Part shown: one piece after another, positions 25,504 to 37,699 of the stretch
Layout: each line of letters opens with the position of its first letter
How positions within the stretch are numbered: the first letter of the stretch is position 1
From: Talpa occidentalis
Taxonomy: Eukaryota; Chordata; Mammalia; Eulipotyphla; Talpidae
Assembly: GCF_014898055.3 (NCBI RefSeq)
Contig: NW_023601433.1
Coordinates: 44,077,876 to 44,141,875, forward strand
Length of the DNA: 64,000 nucleotides
Direction: 5' to 3'
Program-made: the position numbers and the translations under genes
Notes under the pieces: model-generated
Told to the model about the DNA's origin: nothing
Seen by the model: only the letters and a program-made list of their open reading frames with translations
Database searches by the model: none

Positions 25504-26779
25504 TAATGAGCTATTTTCTTCATTTAAAACATTTGAAAGGTGCATTTCTTACCAAATGTTTTAAGGACTTTAAACGTTTTCTCTTAAAATATTTGTGGAA
25601 ATTAAATTGAGTTACATATGCATGTTTTGTTCCTACTGCCATTTTAAAAGCATTCCACAAAGAATATAAATATGACATTTAGTTTCCAAAAGTCACTAAT
25701 TAAAGTGAAAAAATTATTGGTGTTGCTTGAAATTATATAATCTTTGTCTCTCTTAATGGTCTCATTATAGAACTTCCCTAGTTCTCAAATGTTATAAATT
25801 AAATTAAATGTTAGTGATCAGACTAATTTTTTTCCCTTAACTAGCATTTTGCCTCTTGAGGTAAAATTTGAGAACTGATACCCATGAACTAAGTACCTTG
25901 AAGTATTTTATACCTTAGTTTGTTTCAAGCCAAGGCTTCATCTGTTATAAATTCATACATGGGCTATGAGAAATCCTCATTACAATTCAGACATTTATCA
26001 GGGATGGTATCTAATGCTTAACATAAGGGAGATGAAATTGTCCTCTGGAGACTCGCCTGAGTATATGTTGAGCACCTTACAAAGCTTAGGTTTGTAAACA
26101 GAAATGCAAGGAATTTGAAACAAGTCTTGCTGTCAAAGGCCCAGGGCCTCTTATCACACCAGGTTTCCTCCTCCTGCTAGTACAAGCCAGCAGCCCTGCA
26201 GCTGACTTCTCCAGCACCTTCCCCCTTTTGGCCAATAATTTTTGAATTTTAAGATTTTTAGCCCATGAACTTAATTTTATTTAATTCTTTTTGAATCAGT
26301 TCTCTTAATTTTTCTCTTTATTCCTTATCTTTCCCTTCTGCTGGCTCTCTCTTTGCATGTTTTAGATAACAAAAATCCAAAAATCTCCTATTATTAAAGA
26401 AGTGATTGTCATCATCCCCTCGTGTCATGTGCATTTCTTTTATAACTCCTGCTGAACCCCGATTTTCCAGATGCCTGAGTCCCTCCTCTTGTCATTGTCA
26501 CTCGCTCCTTCCTATTACTTCTGCAGCCTGCTCCAGTTTACGTATCTTATTCCAGAACATTTCTTTTCTTTTTGTTTGAGTTCTGTTCAGTTGTGATAAA
26601 TGTATCCCAGTTTTCTGACCACTCAAATCACAGGCTTTCATAATCTGTATTCATTATGTGAAAATTCCAGTTATGTCACATAATCATTGTAGAATTGTAT
26701 ATAATGATTTGTAAAACATTGTGAAGTTATTATAAATAAACTTACTCTCAGGGGTAAAAGCCTGTGATCAGATGTGAAA

Positions 26780-26925
26780 TGTGCTGGGGTGAGTTGAACT
26801 CCTGACTCTGGCAATATTCATAGTTTGATATGATGATATTTATATTCCTGAACCTCAGTTTCTTGAAAAATGGAAAGTAATGATGTGGATCTCACCTGGG
26901 AGTTGAGAGGATTAACTAAAATAAC
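26780..26925 (+). mobile_element. MIR fragment
   Basis: gaactcctgactctggcaat, gaacctcagtttcttgaaaa and ttgagaggattaactaaaat follow the MIR consensus in order. Confidence 0.65.
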
Positions 26926-27284
26926 TATAAAAGAAGTTTGTAATGAAAATGTGATTTCCAAATATAAGGCAGGAGTTTTAAATTCTTTGTAAGCAAAAAA
27001 AGAGAAGTGACACGCTGTGTAGTATGTGAAGGAGAGTGGCTGGTTTCCTGCACTGAACTGTCCATGTAAACATCATCTTGTAAAGTGAGAGGCCCCAGGT
27101 AAACCAAAGCATGGCAGACAGGTACAGGGTCTGTCTGGAAGTCTTAAGAGCGCAGATTCTAAATGATTCTACTTCTGTAATAGGAACACTGACTTTCATT
27201 TTCTGGAGCACAGGTGAGCTTTCCCTTTGGGCTGTCTGCTCGCCAACTCTTGTGGCAAGTTCACAGGGCTGGTTCACTGTTGAT

Positions 27285-28330
27285 TCAGGCAGATGGATAA
27301 AGAGAGTCCTCGTGCTCTCGGTAGATTTTTAAGGCTTTAATGCTCTCACAGGGAACCAGACACACAGGCACACCATCACGGAGGCTGGCATAAAAGGAGG
27401 GACGAGCCAGGCAGGGGGGACTGGGAGGCAGGCAGGCAACTGAGCCTTCCAGTCCCCCACAAACCTTTACACTCTTTCTCTGGGCTCTCTCTGGCATTCT
27501 CTTCCTTGTATTGTCTTGTGGCCTCATGTAGTGCCAGGAAGGCACAGAGCAAGATATCTATGATCTGAGCAGATGGGTAAAAGAGAGTCTTAGAGCCCTC
27601 AGTGGCTTTTCAGGCTTTTATGGAGATTTTACCAGATACACGGCAGGCAGGGGTGTCAGGGGGCCGGGAGGCTGGCAGACCTCCTAGCCCCCATCGAGTC
27701 TTCACTCTTTCTGGGATCTCCGGTGGTCTCTCGTGGCCTCTGCTTCTCTGCTGGTTCTCTTCCACTCTCTCACCTGTTCTCCTTGTCTGGTGTTCTGCTG
27801 GCATCCTCATGATGCCACCCTGAAAAGCCCAGTCTCAGCCCAGGTGTACCCACCTACGTTATGCCCACACCCCACTCCAGATGCCCGCCATCAGGCATGC
27901 ATTCAAGACTGCAGGGATCCATCATCAACGCCAATGGCGGAAGGGCAGAAAAGCCTGATAATCACTTACCCTACACCTCACCTCTTCTGGAGCCTCTTGT
28001 CCCCTTGTAGCCATAGTTTCTGATGCTGCCCTATATCCCTGACCTCTAGGCACTTACACTTTAGGTGTCTACAATCAGGCATGCGTGCCCACACTCCCAA
28101 GCACCTTCTGCATTCAAGGTCCAAGGTGATAGCCACAAGGCTAGTGGTGTAAAAAGCCTGATTAATTCATTTACCCTACACCAACCAAGAACAGGCCTCT
28201 GCTGAACAGATGTGGCCGCAGGCACCCTGCAGAGTGGCTCAAGGGGATAGATACAGAAGGAACCATGGTTGCTATTGTATCCATGAGGACCCTTTACGCA
28301 GCAGCCGTGCACGATGGGGGCAGGGGGCTG
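27285..28330 (-). mobile_element. LTR-like block with two internal tandem duplications
   Basis: A GC-richer block with sharp repeat structure. Copy 1 (from 27289, gcagatggataaagagagtc) and copy 2 (from 27571, gcagatgggtaaaagagagt) are diverged direct repeats of about 283 nt. A second pair shares atcaggcatgc (27891 and 28073) and aagcctgat...accctacacc (ending near 27981 and 28184). On the minus strand, ccataaaagcctgaaaagcc and the following pyrimidine-rich region resemble a retroviral R/U5. No coding internal region is visible; the family is unknown to me. Confidence 0.5.
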
Positions 28331-30320
28331 ACAGGACACAGTCTGAAAGGAAATACATAAAACCTTAGCTACTGCAAGCATTTGGCTTCCACTTGTCAAA
28401 ATCTTTTTGAAGCACCAATTAAACACCAACAATTTCAGAGAGAACCACGGTAGCAGGGTTCTTATTTTCTCTAATTGAGGGAGCATTAGCACATGTAATT
28501 TGGAGAGCACACTTTTAGAGTGGAGATAATAACAGAATCTAAAAGCAAAAAGGAAAAAAAAAATGCAAAGCAAGTGATACAAAAGCTAGAAAGATGACCC
28601 TACTGGGCAGTGAGTCGCTCCTCACTCACCCATCCACCCACACCTGCTTCCTCTTCATCTTCAGAGTGTACTTTCTAGAATGAGAAGCAAGATCTGATTC
28701 CCTGACAAAAAAAAATATAATTAAGGAAAGAGATAGCATTTGGGAGCTTCTGGAAGAAGAGCCAACAGACAGACATCTCTGTCTCTTAGTGACAGAGATG
28801 GTGGTGGCTGGTGGCTGTGAGGAAGGCCTCAGCTAATGTTTCCTCTAAAGGTTCTGCCTGCAAGTCCCAACTGATACTTCCTGTTCAGTCTCCTCTTATT
28901 AATGTATCTTTAACTTTTTTTCTCAGCATATTTCCTGCAATACTTTCTTTTGCAGACGGCATTGTTCCTTAGCTACTCAGGGCACAATATGCAATTTTAT
29001 TTGTTCGCTAGACTAATCAGAGTCCTACATAGGAACATTACAGGAACCTTTTCCCAGCCCCACTCCTGTTCTGCTAAATATAGGCATTGTTAGCTGGCAG
29101 CCCGCCTCACAGAAGGGCTACAAGATTAATGATGAGACCTTGGAAGGGCATCCAGTTTCCTTAGACAAAAAGCTGCATGAATATAGGACTTGTTATTATT
29201 ATAAGTCACTTGCCCAAATCCTTCAGGCTTTATGGGTAGAAAGAGAGAGATGTGATTAGAGAGGTGTTGTTCAAAGTGAAATCAAAACACCGGGGGGCCA
29301 GAGGATGACATTGATGCCTTCTAGAGGGCCTGCCTATGTGTAATCCCCTGCCTCCCTGAATCCCTGAGTACCTCCTGCCCCCAAAGTCTGGAAGATAAAT
29401 GTTGGGTCAGTCTCTTCCATCTGCCTGACCTGGTAAAAAATGGGAAATAATGAATTCTAGCACCAGAGCCCTACAGAAAAGATTTGGTGCAGTCCATGCA
29501 TTGATGGTCGGGTGGCAGTCATAATTAATGGAGTCCTGGGCTGCGGGGTTATGGGGGAGGGGTGACATTGGTGAAGAAGGGACCCTGCATATCTCATCCT
29601 GAGATGCGTGAATCCCTACTGCCACACACCCCTTGGCTTTTATTGTCTTTGAGAAGTCAGGCCTTCTTGCCCCTCTCCCCCATTCTCTCAGTCCCTTCCT
29701 CCCTCTTCACTGCCCCATCAGTCACTCTTTTTTTACTGATTAATTAATCTCTAACATTTCTGGTATGCCTATTCATTGGGGGACAGGGATAGGTGCTCCA
29801 GGTGAAGATACTTGGTTGTGTGGAATATTTGGTTGTGACAGGAGCAGAGCAGACAAGGCCCCTTTTTTGCCATGGTCCTGAAACAGTTCTTAGAAACCAC
29901 CTGGTCTTATAATGTTTTGTGGTAGAAGCAGGACTTGAAAATATCTTGCCAGAGGATAGTTCTGCCACCATTTCCAGAATCCATTAAGTATGAAATTCTA
30001 TGGGCCATTAGTTCAACATGGGGCTAGCACTTTTACCATTTAGGAAATTAGAATTAATGGGTAAGGTTGTTTTTATATAAATCTCTGTGAGTAATAGCAC
30101 TGGAGTCATGATGAGTGGCTATGTTATGAATGACTGCAATTAGCGTTCAAGTTATTTGAAATCAGAGCTTCTAAATGGCATTTTCCTTTATTTTCGGTGA
30201 GCAAGTAGAAAGCTTGCATTAAAATCGAACCACTATTTTTTTTTTCCCTTTTTTGGGAGTACATGCTTTGTCAGAAGTATTTGTTCAAATGCATTGTTTA
30301 GAAAGGTGATTGTTTATTTA

Positions 30321-30545
30321 CTGAGCACCCCTTAAGTGCTAGACTTGTTACTAGGCACAAAGACTACTAATATTCCCATAAGAGCAAAACCTTATTTGGC
30401 TTCTTCCGTGGGCCAGCCACTGTTTTCAGCACTTTCAAGAGAATGGCCTGCTTCATCCCCGCGACAATTTTGTGGGTGGTTACTCTTCACTGTACAGATG
30501 AGGAAACTGAGTACATGAACAAAGTTAATTTCCTGTAAGTCTTAC
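30321..30545 (-). mobile_element. MIR, long copy
   Basis: ctgagcaccccttaagtgct, tactcttcactgtacagatg and aggaaactgagtacatgaac are MIR landmarks in reverse orientation. Confidence 0.75.
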
Positions 30546-31619
30546 CGTTATAAAGTGTGGAAGTTTCTACTCTGAGGCTGTATTTGTGACAGATAATTGA
30601 TTGGTAGATTGAAAAAAATAAGCAAGAAATAATAATAAATGATATCTACATATCGGAGTAATTTTGTAATAGCTTGAAACTTAACATGCACTTTTGTTGC
30701 CAGTCTTTTGAAAGAGAAAGGAGCCTTTTCTTTGAGCAGAAATCTACTAAATTAGGACTAGCTCTCGTCTTCCTGCATGAACCATGGTCATAATATGCTT
30801 TCTAGGATGTTCCATTTCCATTTTTTAAAAATCCTACTTGAAGTAGAAAGTTAAAGTTACTTGTGAAGCAGTTCACGTTTTTGTTGCTCCCAAATCTCTT
30901 CTATTCAAACCTGAGTTCACAGAAATATTTTTTAGATTTGCCTCCATCAAGTCATTGCATTTTTATATGAGAGAAATGATTTTATTTTGTTTGCTCTCAT
31001 ATTGCATCAATTTGTATGTTTAATGGAAATACACATCATTATAATGACAAGTAAAACTGACATAAACAGTTTGGGAAAAAGTATAAGCATCTCTTATTAA
31101 ACATTCAACTCAAGTGGTAGGCTCAATCAAGAGCATACAAATGAATTTGAAAAATAAAAGTACTGGCCTTATGAATTCATTGGATGTGTATGGGGGTGTC
31201 ATCAATAAGTTTCACAGTACAAATAGAAATGTCATAAATCTGAAACTTAATTTGGTAGTATTTAAAGAAGGTGCCCACTCTAGTAGGATAAGTAGGGGCA
31301 TTATATTGGCTTGTATATTGATTATTAGTATTACTGTTCCCAAGCAGAAATAAGGAAACAAGAAAGATATCATTATAGCAGCATAGAAAATTTGATTCAG
31401 TGATGATTGTTTAGTGACAACGAGGTGTCACTCCTACTAGCTCCTTAGCTTTTTAAAGACCTGATATGCTTCAGCAGACTAAACCATCTTAGAGTATAGT
31501 CTAGTGGGTGGAATATAAGAACAATAGCAAAGAGTTAATGCATCAGGCTAAAATTCTGATTACTTTCTCAATTCCTTATTCAGAGATTAACCTTCAAAAC
31601 ATATACCCAGTATCTACTC

Positions 31620-31696
31620 GCTTCGATTCTGCCGGATGTAAGCAGTGTACTTCGGTCCAATTCTCTCACCCTACTGTACCCAGTGCATGTATCATC
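31620..31696 (+). mobile_element. Internally deleted SINE insertion (77 nt) in a 19-bp perfect duplication
   Basis: The 19-mer atatacccagtatctactc is present at 31601-31619 and 31697-31715. The 77 nt between are SINE pieces in the correct order: gcttcgattctgccgg (B-box region), agcagtgtacttcggtcc, aattctctcaccct and actgtacccagtgcatgtat. About 180 nt of normal SINE sequence, and the A-rich tail, are missing. Confidence 0.9.
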
Positions 31697-32172
31697 ATAT
31701 ACCCAGTATCTACTCCTTTTCTGCCATGTCAACTATTGCCACTTAGTTCTACCCTCATCATTCTCACTTGCATTACTGCAGTAGACTTCTAAAAGGCTTC
31801 TTGCCTCCATCCTCACTACTCTTTAGCCTCTTTTTAACTGATTGGCCTGGATAAGTTACATAGAAACTTTCTGCTCAAGGAGGTAGAATAGAACTTTCCA
31901 CTCTTCAGATATGGGATAGTGACTTTCCTTCAAAGGATACAATATGGAAAGAAGGACAAAAGGGCAGCTTTATCTTGGAAAACTCTGGCAAATATTACCT
32001 AAGCCTGATTATCAAGGTTAACATCAACAATGTTAACTCATATTGCTGGAATGAATCCTTGACATAATTTGATAAGAAAAGCACTGTACTTATATTAACC
32101 TCAAATTTGTAACTCCAATCTTATGAAGAGAAAAATATCAGACTCTTTCAGTATACCCAAACATTCATCTTT

Positions 32173-32228
32173 AAAATTGTCAAGGCCAAAAAAAAAATAA
32201 AATAAAATAAAATAAAATTGTCAAGGCC
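32173..32228 (+). mobile_element. Tail-only retroinsertion (A-rich tail in a 15-bp perfect duplication)
   Basis: aaaattgtcaaggcc is repeated exactly at 32173-32187 and 32214-32228. The 26 nt between are only a10 followed by (taaaa)n-type sequence, the tail of a retrotransposed RNA with no body. Confidence 0.88.
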
Positions 32229-33629
32229 CCCAAAAGCAAGGAAAATATGAGAGCAGTCACAGTCACACAAAGTCTAAGGAGACATGACAACAAAATGCAG
32301 TGTATTATTCTGGATGGAATCCTTGAGGAGAAAAAGGAAAATATAGAAAAGCTAAGAAAAATCTGACTCACGTATGGGATTTAATAATAACAGATCAATA
32401 ACAGCTAATAACAACAGATCAACTTTGGTCCATTAATTCTAACTAGAGTACTATATGAATGTAAATTATTAATAATAGGGGAAACATATTAATTGAATTC
32501 ATTTGAGAGCTCAAAGATGGAAAAACTGGTATTTGAGAAATGAAATCTTAGCTTGGATGAGGTGGTTGGATGACATTTTGTTATTCTAGAGGAATCATGA
32601 TTCACAGTGGAAGGGCAGGAGAGTGCATGGGAGGAGCAATGGCTTTAGATTGAACATATGGGTCACTGAGAGTTCCCTCCTCAGTCTCTTCATGGTGTGT
32701 GTTTTGGTTTTCTTGGCCTGCCATAAATCTTGTTTAGCTGCCTCCTTGCTGCCCACTGTCCTGTTCACATGGCCGACAGAGCTGCCTGCATCCCTCTGAG
32801 TATGGTGCTCTGTGATTTGTAGTCCTCATAGCCCCTTTTGCAAAGCTGAGAGGGAAACACATCTGCTTCTAGCTGTGGTTCTACTCCAGTTGTGACAAGC
32901 TGATGTCATCTGACTGGGCAGCTCACTACATGTGGCCACAACATGACTTCACTCTCAACTGGGGCATGTGACTGTTGGGGAGCTGCCTGAACCACCCAAA
33001 TCTGCTCAAGATTTATAGCCCAGCACACCAACTTTCTTGTCTTCTCCTCCCCAGTACAATATCCACAGAGTAGGAGGATGGGTTTCCCTTAACTCAAACC
33101 ATGCAAGTGACTGTAATTCATCTGGGAAAGGATGTAGGGCTGAAATAAATACTAGCAGCTCCTCCACACCTCAGCCTTCAAAGGAAGGGTGAGTTTTTCT
33201 ACTCCATTTGGAACATTGAGTCTAGTATTCAAGAGTTATGCCATTTTCCTCCTGTCATTTTCCCTTTATTCTCATGCTAAAGCATACATGGAGTTAGTCA
33301 TGTTGTTCAAATATCTATGTAGTTGTAGTTATAGTATAACAGCAATAGCTGTGTGTCCTTGCTAATGTCAAGGAAGTATTATCAACTCATTTTTTTTTAA
33401 AAGTCTACAACTTATTTTACTGAAGGAGGCCGCCCATTGGCTAAACACGGCAGCCCCTCCCAAGAGCACATGGTGATCTGTCCTCATGAAAACAGAACTA
33501 AAGAGCCACGGCTGGTGAATCTTCATAGGAATGTGCATTTAAGACCAAAAAAGCTACTTGAGTGACTTCAGGGGATTCAGGAAAGGTGACAACTCTAGAC
33601 TTCCTTGTGTGGGTTGTGAAAGAATTTTA

Positions 33630-33843
33630 ACTAACACATTTCAGGGATTATTTCATTTAATCTTTGCAATAAATTTCTGAGATAGATATCATCACTCTAC
33701 TTCCTTCGTGGATGAGAAAGCTAAGGTTTAGTTGAGTGAAAATTGTCTAAGATCACACAACTAGTGAGAAACTGAGCTGAGCTAAGAACTCAGGTTGTCT
33801 AACTCCAAAGTCTATTCTGGTCACTAAGAGGCTATACTACTAC
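33630..33843 (-). mobile_element. MIR, nearly full length
   Basis: ttatttcatttaatctttgc, gatcacacaactagtgagaa, actcaggttgtctaactcca and aagaggctatactacta trace the MIR consensus backwards to its tRNA-like head. Confidence 0.85.
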
Positions 33844-34269
33844 CGAAGGGATGTGAAATTATAAGCCATGTATTGTGGGGACCTTGAAAAGGAGCAACTA
33901 GTTAGGCTTGGGATGTAGGTGGAGAGAATAGCTGGAAAAACTTTAGAGGAGATGTCACCGTGAATTGCTTTTAATTCCATTTTATTTTCTATATTAGCTT
34001 AATATTGAAGCCTCTTTCTTCAAAAGCTACTGCTGTTTTACTATAAATATAAAAGGTTAAATCATCAGTCTTGCCCTTCAAATGTTATACCACTTCATGT
34101 AGAGTGGAATTACAACAGTACTCTCCCTCCCACCTTCTGTGCTATTGTCAGATATTTCGTTTTTACACATGCTGTAAACACATGACATATTGTTACTATT
34201 TTGTTTTAGAGCAAAATTGCTATTACAGAGCAAAAAAAAAAGAATAAAATGGTTTTATTGTCACTCACT

Positions 34270-35280
34270 CCATTTTTGATGCTGTTTCTTTGTGTAGAAC
34301 CTGATTGCCAACATTTATCATATTTCTTCCTTCAGTAGTTCTTGTGTCAGTGTGTTAGCATTCAATTGTCAGTTTTATTTGTCGGAGAAAGTATTTTGCT
34401 TTCATTTTTGAAAGATATTTTCACTGGGTACAGAATTCTGTGTCCTCCAACATCAGCACCCCCTCAACTTTCAAAATGTTACTCCATTATCTTCTGACTT
34501 ACATGCTTTCTGGTGTCTTCTGTGGTTTTTGTTTTTGTTCTTGTCCTTTTTTGTTCTTTTTGGCTGCCTTGGAGTTTTCCTCTTACTCTGGTTTCAGGAG
34601 TTTGATGTCTACATGCCTCGCTGTTGTGTAGGATATGACAATGTCGTGTGTTTGTTCATTTGTTGGTGGGGTGTTTATCCTCCGTGGTGTTAACTGGATC
34701 TTCTTGATTCTGTGGCTTGGTGTCTGACATATTTTGGAAATTTCTTCACCATTATTTCTTCAGATACTTCTTTTGGCTTGTTCTCTTTCTGAGGATCAAA
34801 ATATGCATATGTTAATTTGATATTATTATGCAGTTCTTGGATACTTGGTAATCTTTTTTGCATCGCGCAATTTTACCTTTGTGTTTCAGTTTAGGTCATT
34901 TCTTTTAAACTAATTTCAAGGTCACTGAATATTTTCTCAACTGTGTTAGTGTGATGAGTCCTAAAATCATTCTGAACCTCTATTTCCCATTTCTATCATT
35001 TCCATTGTAACCCTTCATAACTTCCCCCTGTCTGCTGAAAGTTACTCACCTATTCTTTCTTATGGAATACCTTTTCCACTAGAGGCCCTAACATATTAAT
35101 CATTATTCTTTTAATTTTCCAGCTAGATAGTTCCAACTATTTGGTGTATGTCATATCTGAGTCTTACTCTAATTGTTGCTTTGTCTTTTAGGAGTATATT
35201 TTTCCCTGCCTTTGTATGCCTTATAGTTTTATTTCTGAAGGTGGACATCTTGTGAAGGACATGGAGAATAAAGTAAATAG
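34270..35280 (-). mobile_element. Ancient L1-like 5' region (putative)
   Basis: gatattttcactgggtacag, ttactccattatcttctgac and gaaatttcttcaccattatt resemble the antisense of the old L1M 5' region. Strongly decayed; assigned from memory. Confidence 0.45.
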
Positions 35281-35644
35281 TTTTTAATACTGGATCTGAG
35301 CATGTCGTGTTCTACTAGATTTTTAATATGAGTATGGGTTGTGAGTTAATTTAGTTAGGAGATTAAGCCAGGATGGTTTTTGTTGTTTCTGCTATGGTTA
35401 CTATTAGGGTACCTTAAGGTATCTTGGAAGGATACCTTGCGTTTAGGTTCTGGCCTGGTTTGCAGAAGCAATGTCAGCTTAATTTCTACTCAGTCCTTAG
35501 TCCTTGTGTCCTTGTTGTACCTTAGCATTCTCTCTGAGCAGGCTCTTGTACCCTCACCCATCAGTATCTGCTTTTACTTTTTACTTGAAATTTGTTAGCT
35601 TGGTGGGTGGGGGAAAGAGTGTCAGAAGCTTTGGGTTTGCTTGG

Positions 35645-35898
35645 TTTTTTTACAGATTTATTTTTATTTATTTATGCGTACGACAACTGGGGTATAGGTC
35701 AGAAATGCAGGAGTAAGAGGATTCACCAGAGATAGAGTGGGGAGCAGAGCAAGCGGATCTACTGAACTACACTGCTGAGGGGAGCAGAGGGTGAGACAGG
35801 AGAGGTCTGCTGGGCCTTGTGGGTCACCTGCCTGGGTGGTATCATGCTGATACCTTGCTAGTGCTAACACTTTAACCCTTGCACCACCAGGGAGGCCC
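35645..35898 (-). mobile_element. tRNA-derived SINE
   Basis: Minus-strand copy from tttatttatttatgcgtacg, ggattcaccagagatagagt to caccaccagggaggccc. Confidence 0.9.
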
Positions 35899-35924
35899 AA
35901 AAACTGTGTTTTTAATTAATTTAA

Positions 35925-36440
35925 AACCACATATACCCTCCAGTTCAATTTATATTGTCACAAATGGCAAGATTTTATGTCTTTTCATAGCTAAGTAGTA
36001 TTCTATTGCATATCTAAACCTCATCTTTACCCATTTCTCATTGGGCACTTAGTTGTCCATAGCGCTCCTTGTATTAATAGTGAACATGAGTGTACATGTC
36101 CTTTTGAATTGGTGTTTCTTTATGCTTTGAATAGATTATGCTAAGCAAACTAAGTCAGAAGGGGACAAATACTGGGCAATTGTATTTATATTTGGCATAG
36201 AAAGAAAATACAGGGACAGAAAAAGCTAAACCAAAACAAGCCCTAGAAATCTGACTGCAGAATTGAGGCTACTGGTGTGGGAGGGTAGAGGTGGGGAGTA
36301 ATGGGGGAGAGAGTCCAGAGACTGGTGAAGAATTGTGGGTGCTTTGGTGGTGTGCTAGTATGGTGAAGAGGTGTGAACCTAAATCCTTTGCAGTCTTGTA
36401 CACTGGCGTTACCTAAATGACAATACAGTTTTAAAATAGA
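35925..36440. mobile_element. Older L1 3' end with internal inversion
   Basis: 35925-36135 reads as L1 on the minus strand (tagctaagtagtattctatt, tcattgggcacttagttgtc), while 36136-36440 reads as L1 3' sequence on the plus strand (ttatgctaagcaaactaagt, tacctaaatgacaatacag). The orientation switches at about 36135. Confidence 0.65.
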
Positions 36441-37189
36441 ATCAAAATAAATATTCAAATATCCTCGAAAAACTTCCTTTGAAAATTTCAGTGCTTAAAG
36501 CAGAACATTTCTGTCATATGAAACATTACTATATAAGTCACTGCATTCTTATATGTATTAGATTGATGAAATGTTATATAAGTATAAAATCTCAGAAGCA
36601 TATACAAGTTAGATACCCAAGGGGGTTGCAGAGGATAGGATGAACAGGAAGGCATCCAAAGAAGATGGAGAAAGTGCCTCATAGTTGTGTAAGTTTGCAT
36701 TGTTTGTTTCCCTTAATAAAACGGCATTTCAGTAAACGCAGCAGTGTATGTCCTAATGAGAGGCTTCTGAACTTGACTCTCAAGCCCTCTCCTTAAAAGC
36801 AGTTTTTTCCCCACCCATAGGACTATAATGGACATTTCAGAGACATTTCAGCCCCCCAAAACAGAATCCAGAGAGCTGTCTCTTAAGTAAAATCCAAAAC
36901 AAAGACTGGGAAATCATCTCCCGTATAGAGCAGGCTGATGAAGACGAATATAAAATCCAAAAAGTTATGGGATTGAAAAGGAAGGCAGAGTGTATCTTGG
37001 ACTGTTACTTCTACCACTTTATTCCAAGTCAGTTTGGGCAGGATGCTTAAAAAACAAGAGTAACTCCCTCACCAGTTACTTTCATTATCTCCTGTTTCTT
37101 CTGTGATTAAATCTACCCTTGTCTCCTTTCTCAGTAACCACCTACCCACACACCTGATCTCCCATCCGCCAGCAAAATGGGAAAACATA

Positions 37190-37206
37190 CACACACACAC
37201 ACACAC
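37190..37206. repeat. Short (AC)n microsatellite
   Basis: About 8 uninterrupted AC units. Confidence 0.9.
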
Positions 37207-37699
37207 TGATTACATTTAATTCCTGATTATTAGCTTTGTGCATTCTTACTTCTTGGTAGATTGTAAAATTTCCACATGCATGGTGACTTCATTTGCATTT
37301 ATAGGTGCACTAATTAGCAGTTGTGAGATATGAACCTAACTAATATTTTCTGCCATGTTCTCCTAGGTTCTGCATTTGTCTGGCTTCATAAGGTCGGCTA
37401 ATCAAAGAATCTGGGCTTGTGGCATTTTCCCTTATTAGTTCCACATTCATTTGCCTAAGTAGCCTACCCCTGCTGGGCATGCTCATCCCGCTATTATTCC
37501 TATGTCTCTTCTTAGCTTCAGTTTTCCAAATTGCAATTCACAGATGATAAAATATTACCCTTGGTTCTTTCTGCCTTCCTTCCATTTTTGTCTCTCTTTA
37601 AAGTTTCATTTTTCTGTTGTAGGTTAATCAGGTTCACCTTTCACTTTACCACTTTTTTAACTCACCTAATCCAACTGCAAAGCAGTTTACCTAAAACCA

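Noticed and set aside
25502..25507. GT donor 4 nt downstream of the GC donor
   Set aside because: It adds four bases and shifts the frame relative to the next exon. Its context (caa|gttaat) is weak.
28061..28582. 173-codon open frame on the minus strand
   Set aside because: It overlaps the end of an LTR-like block and shows no recognisable domain.
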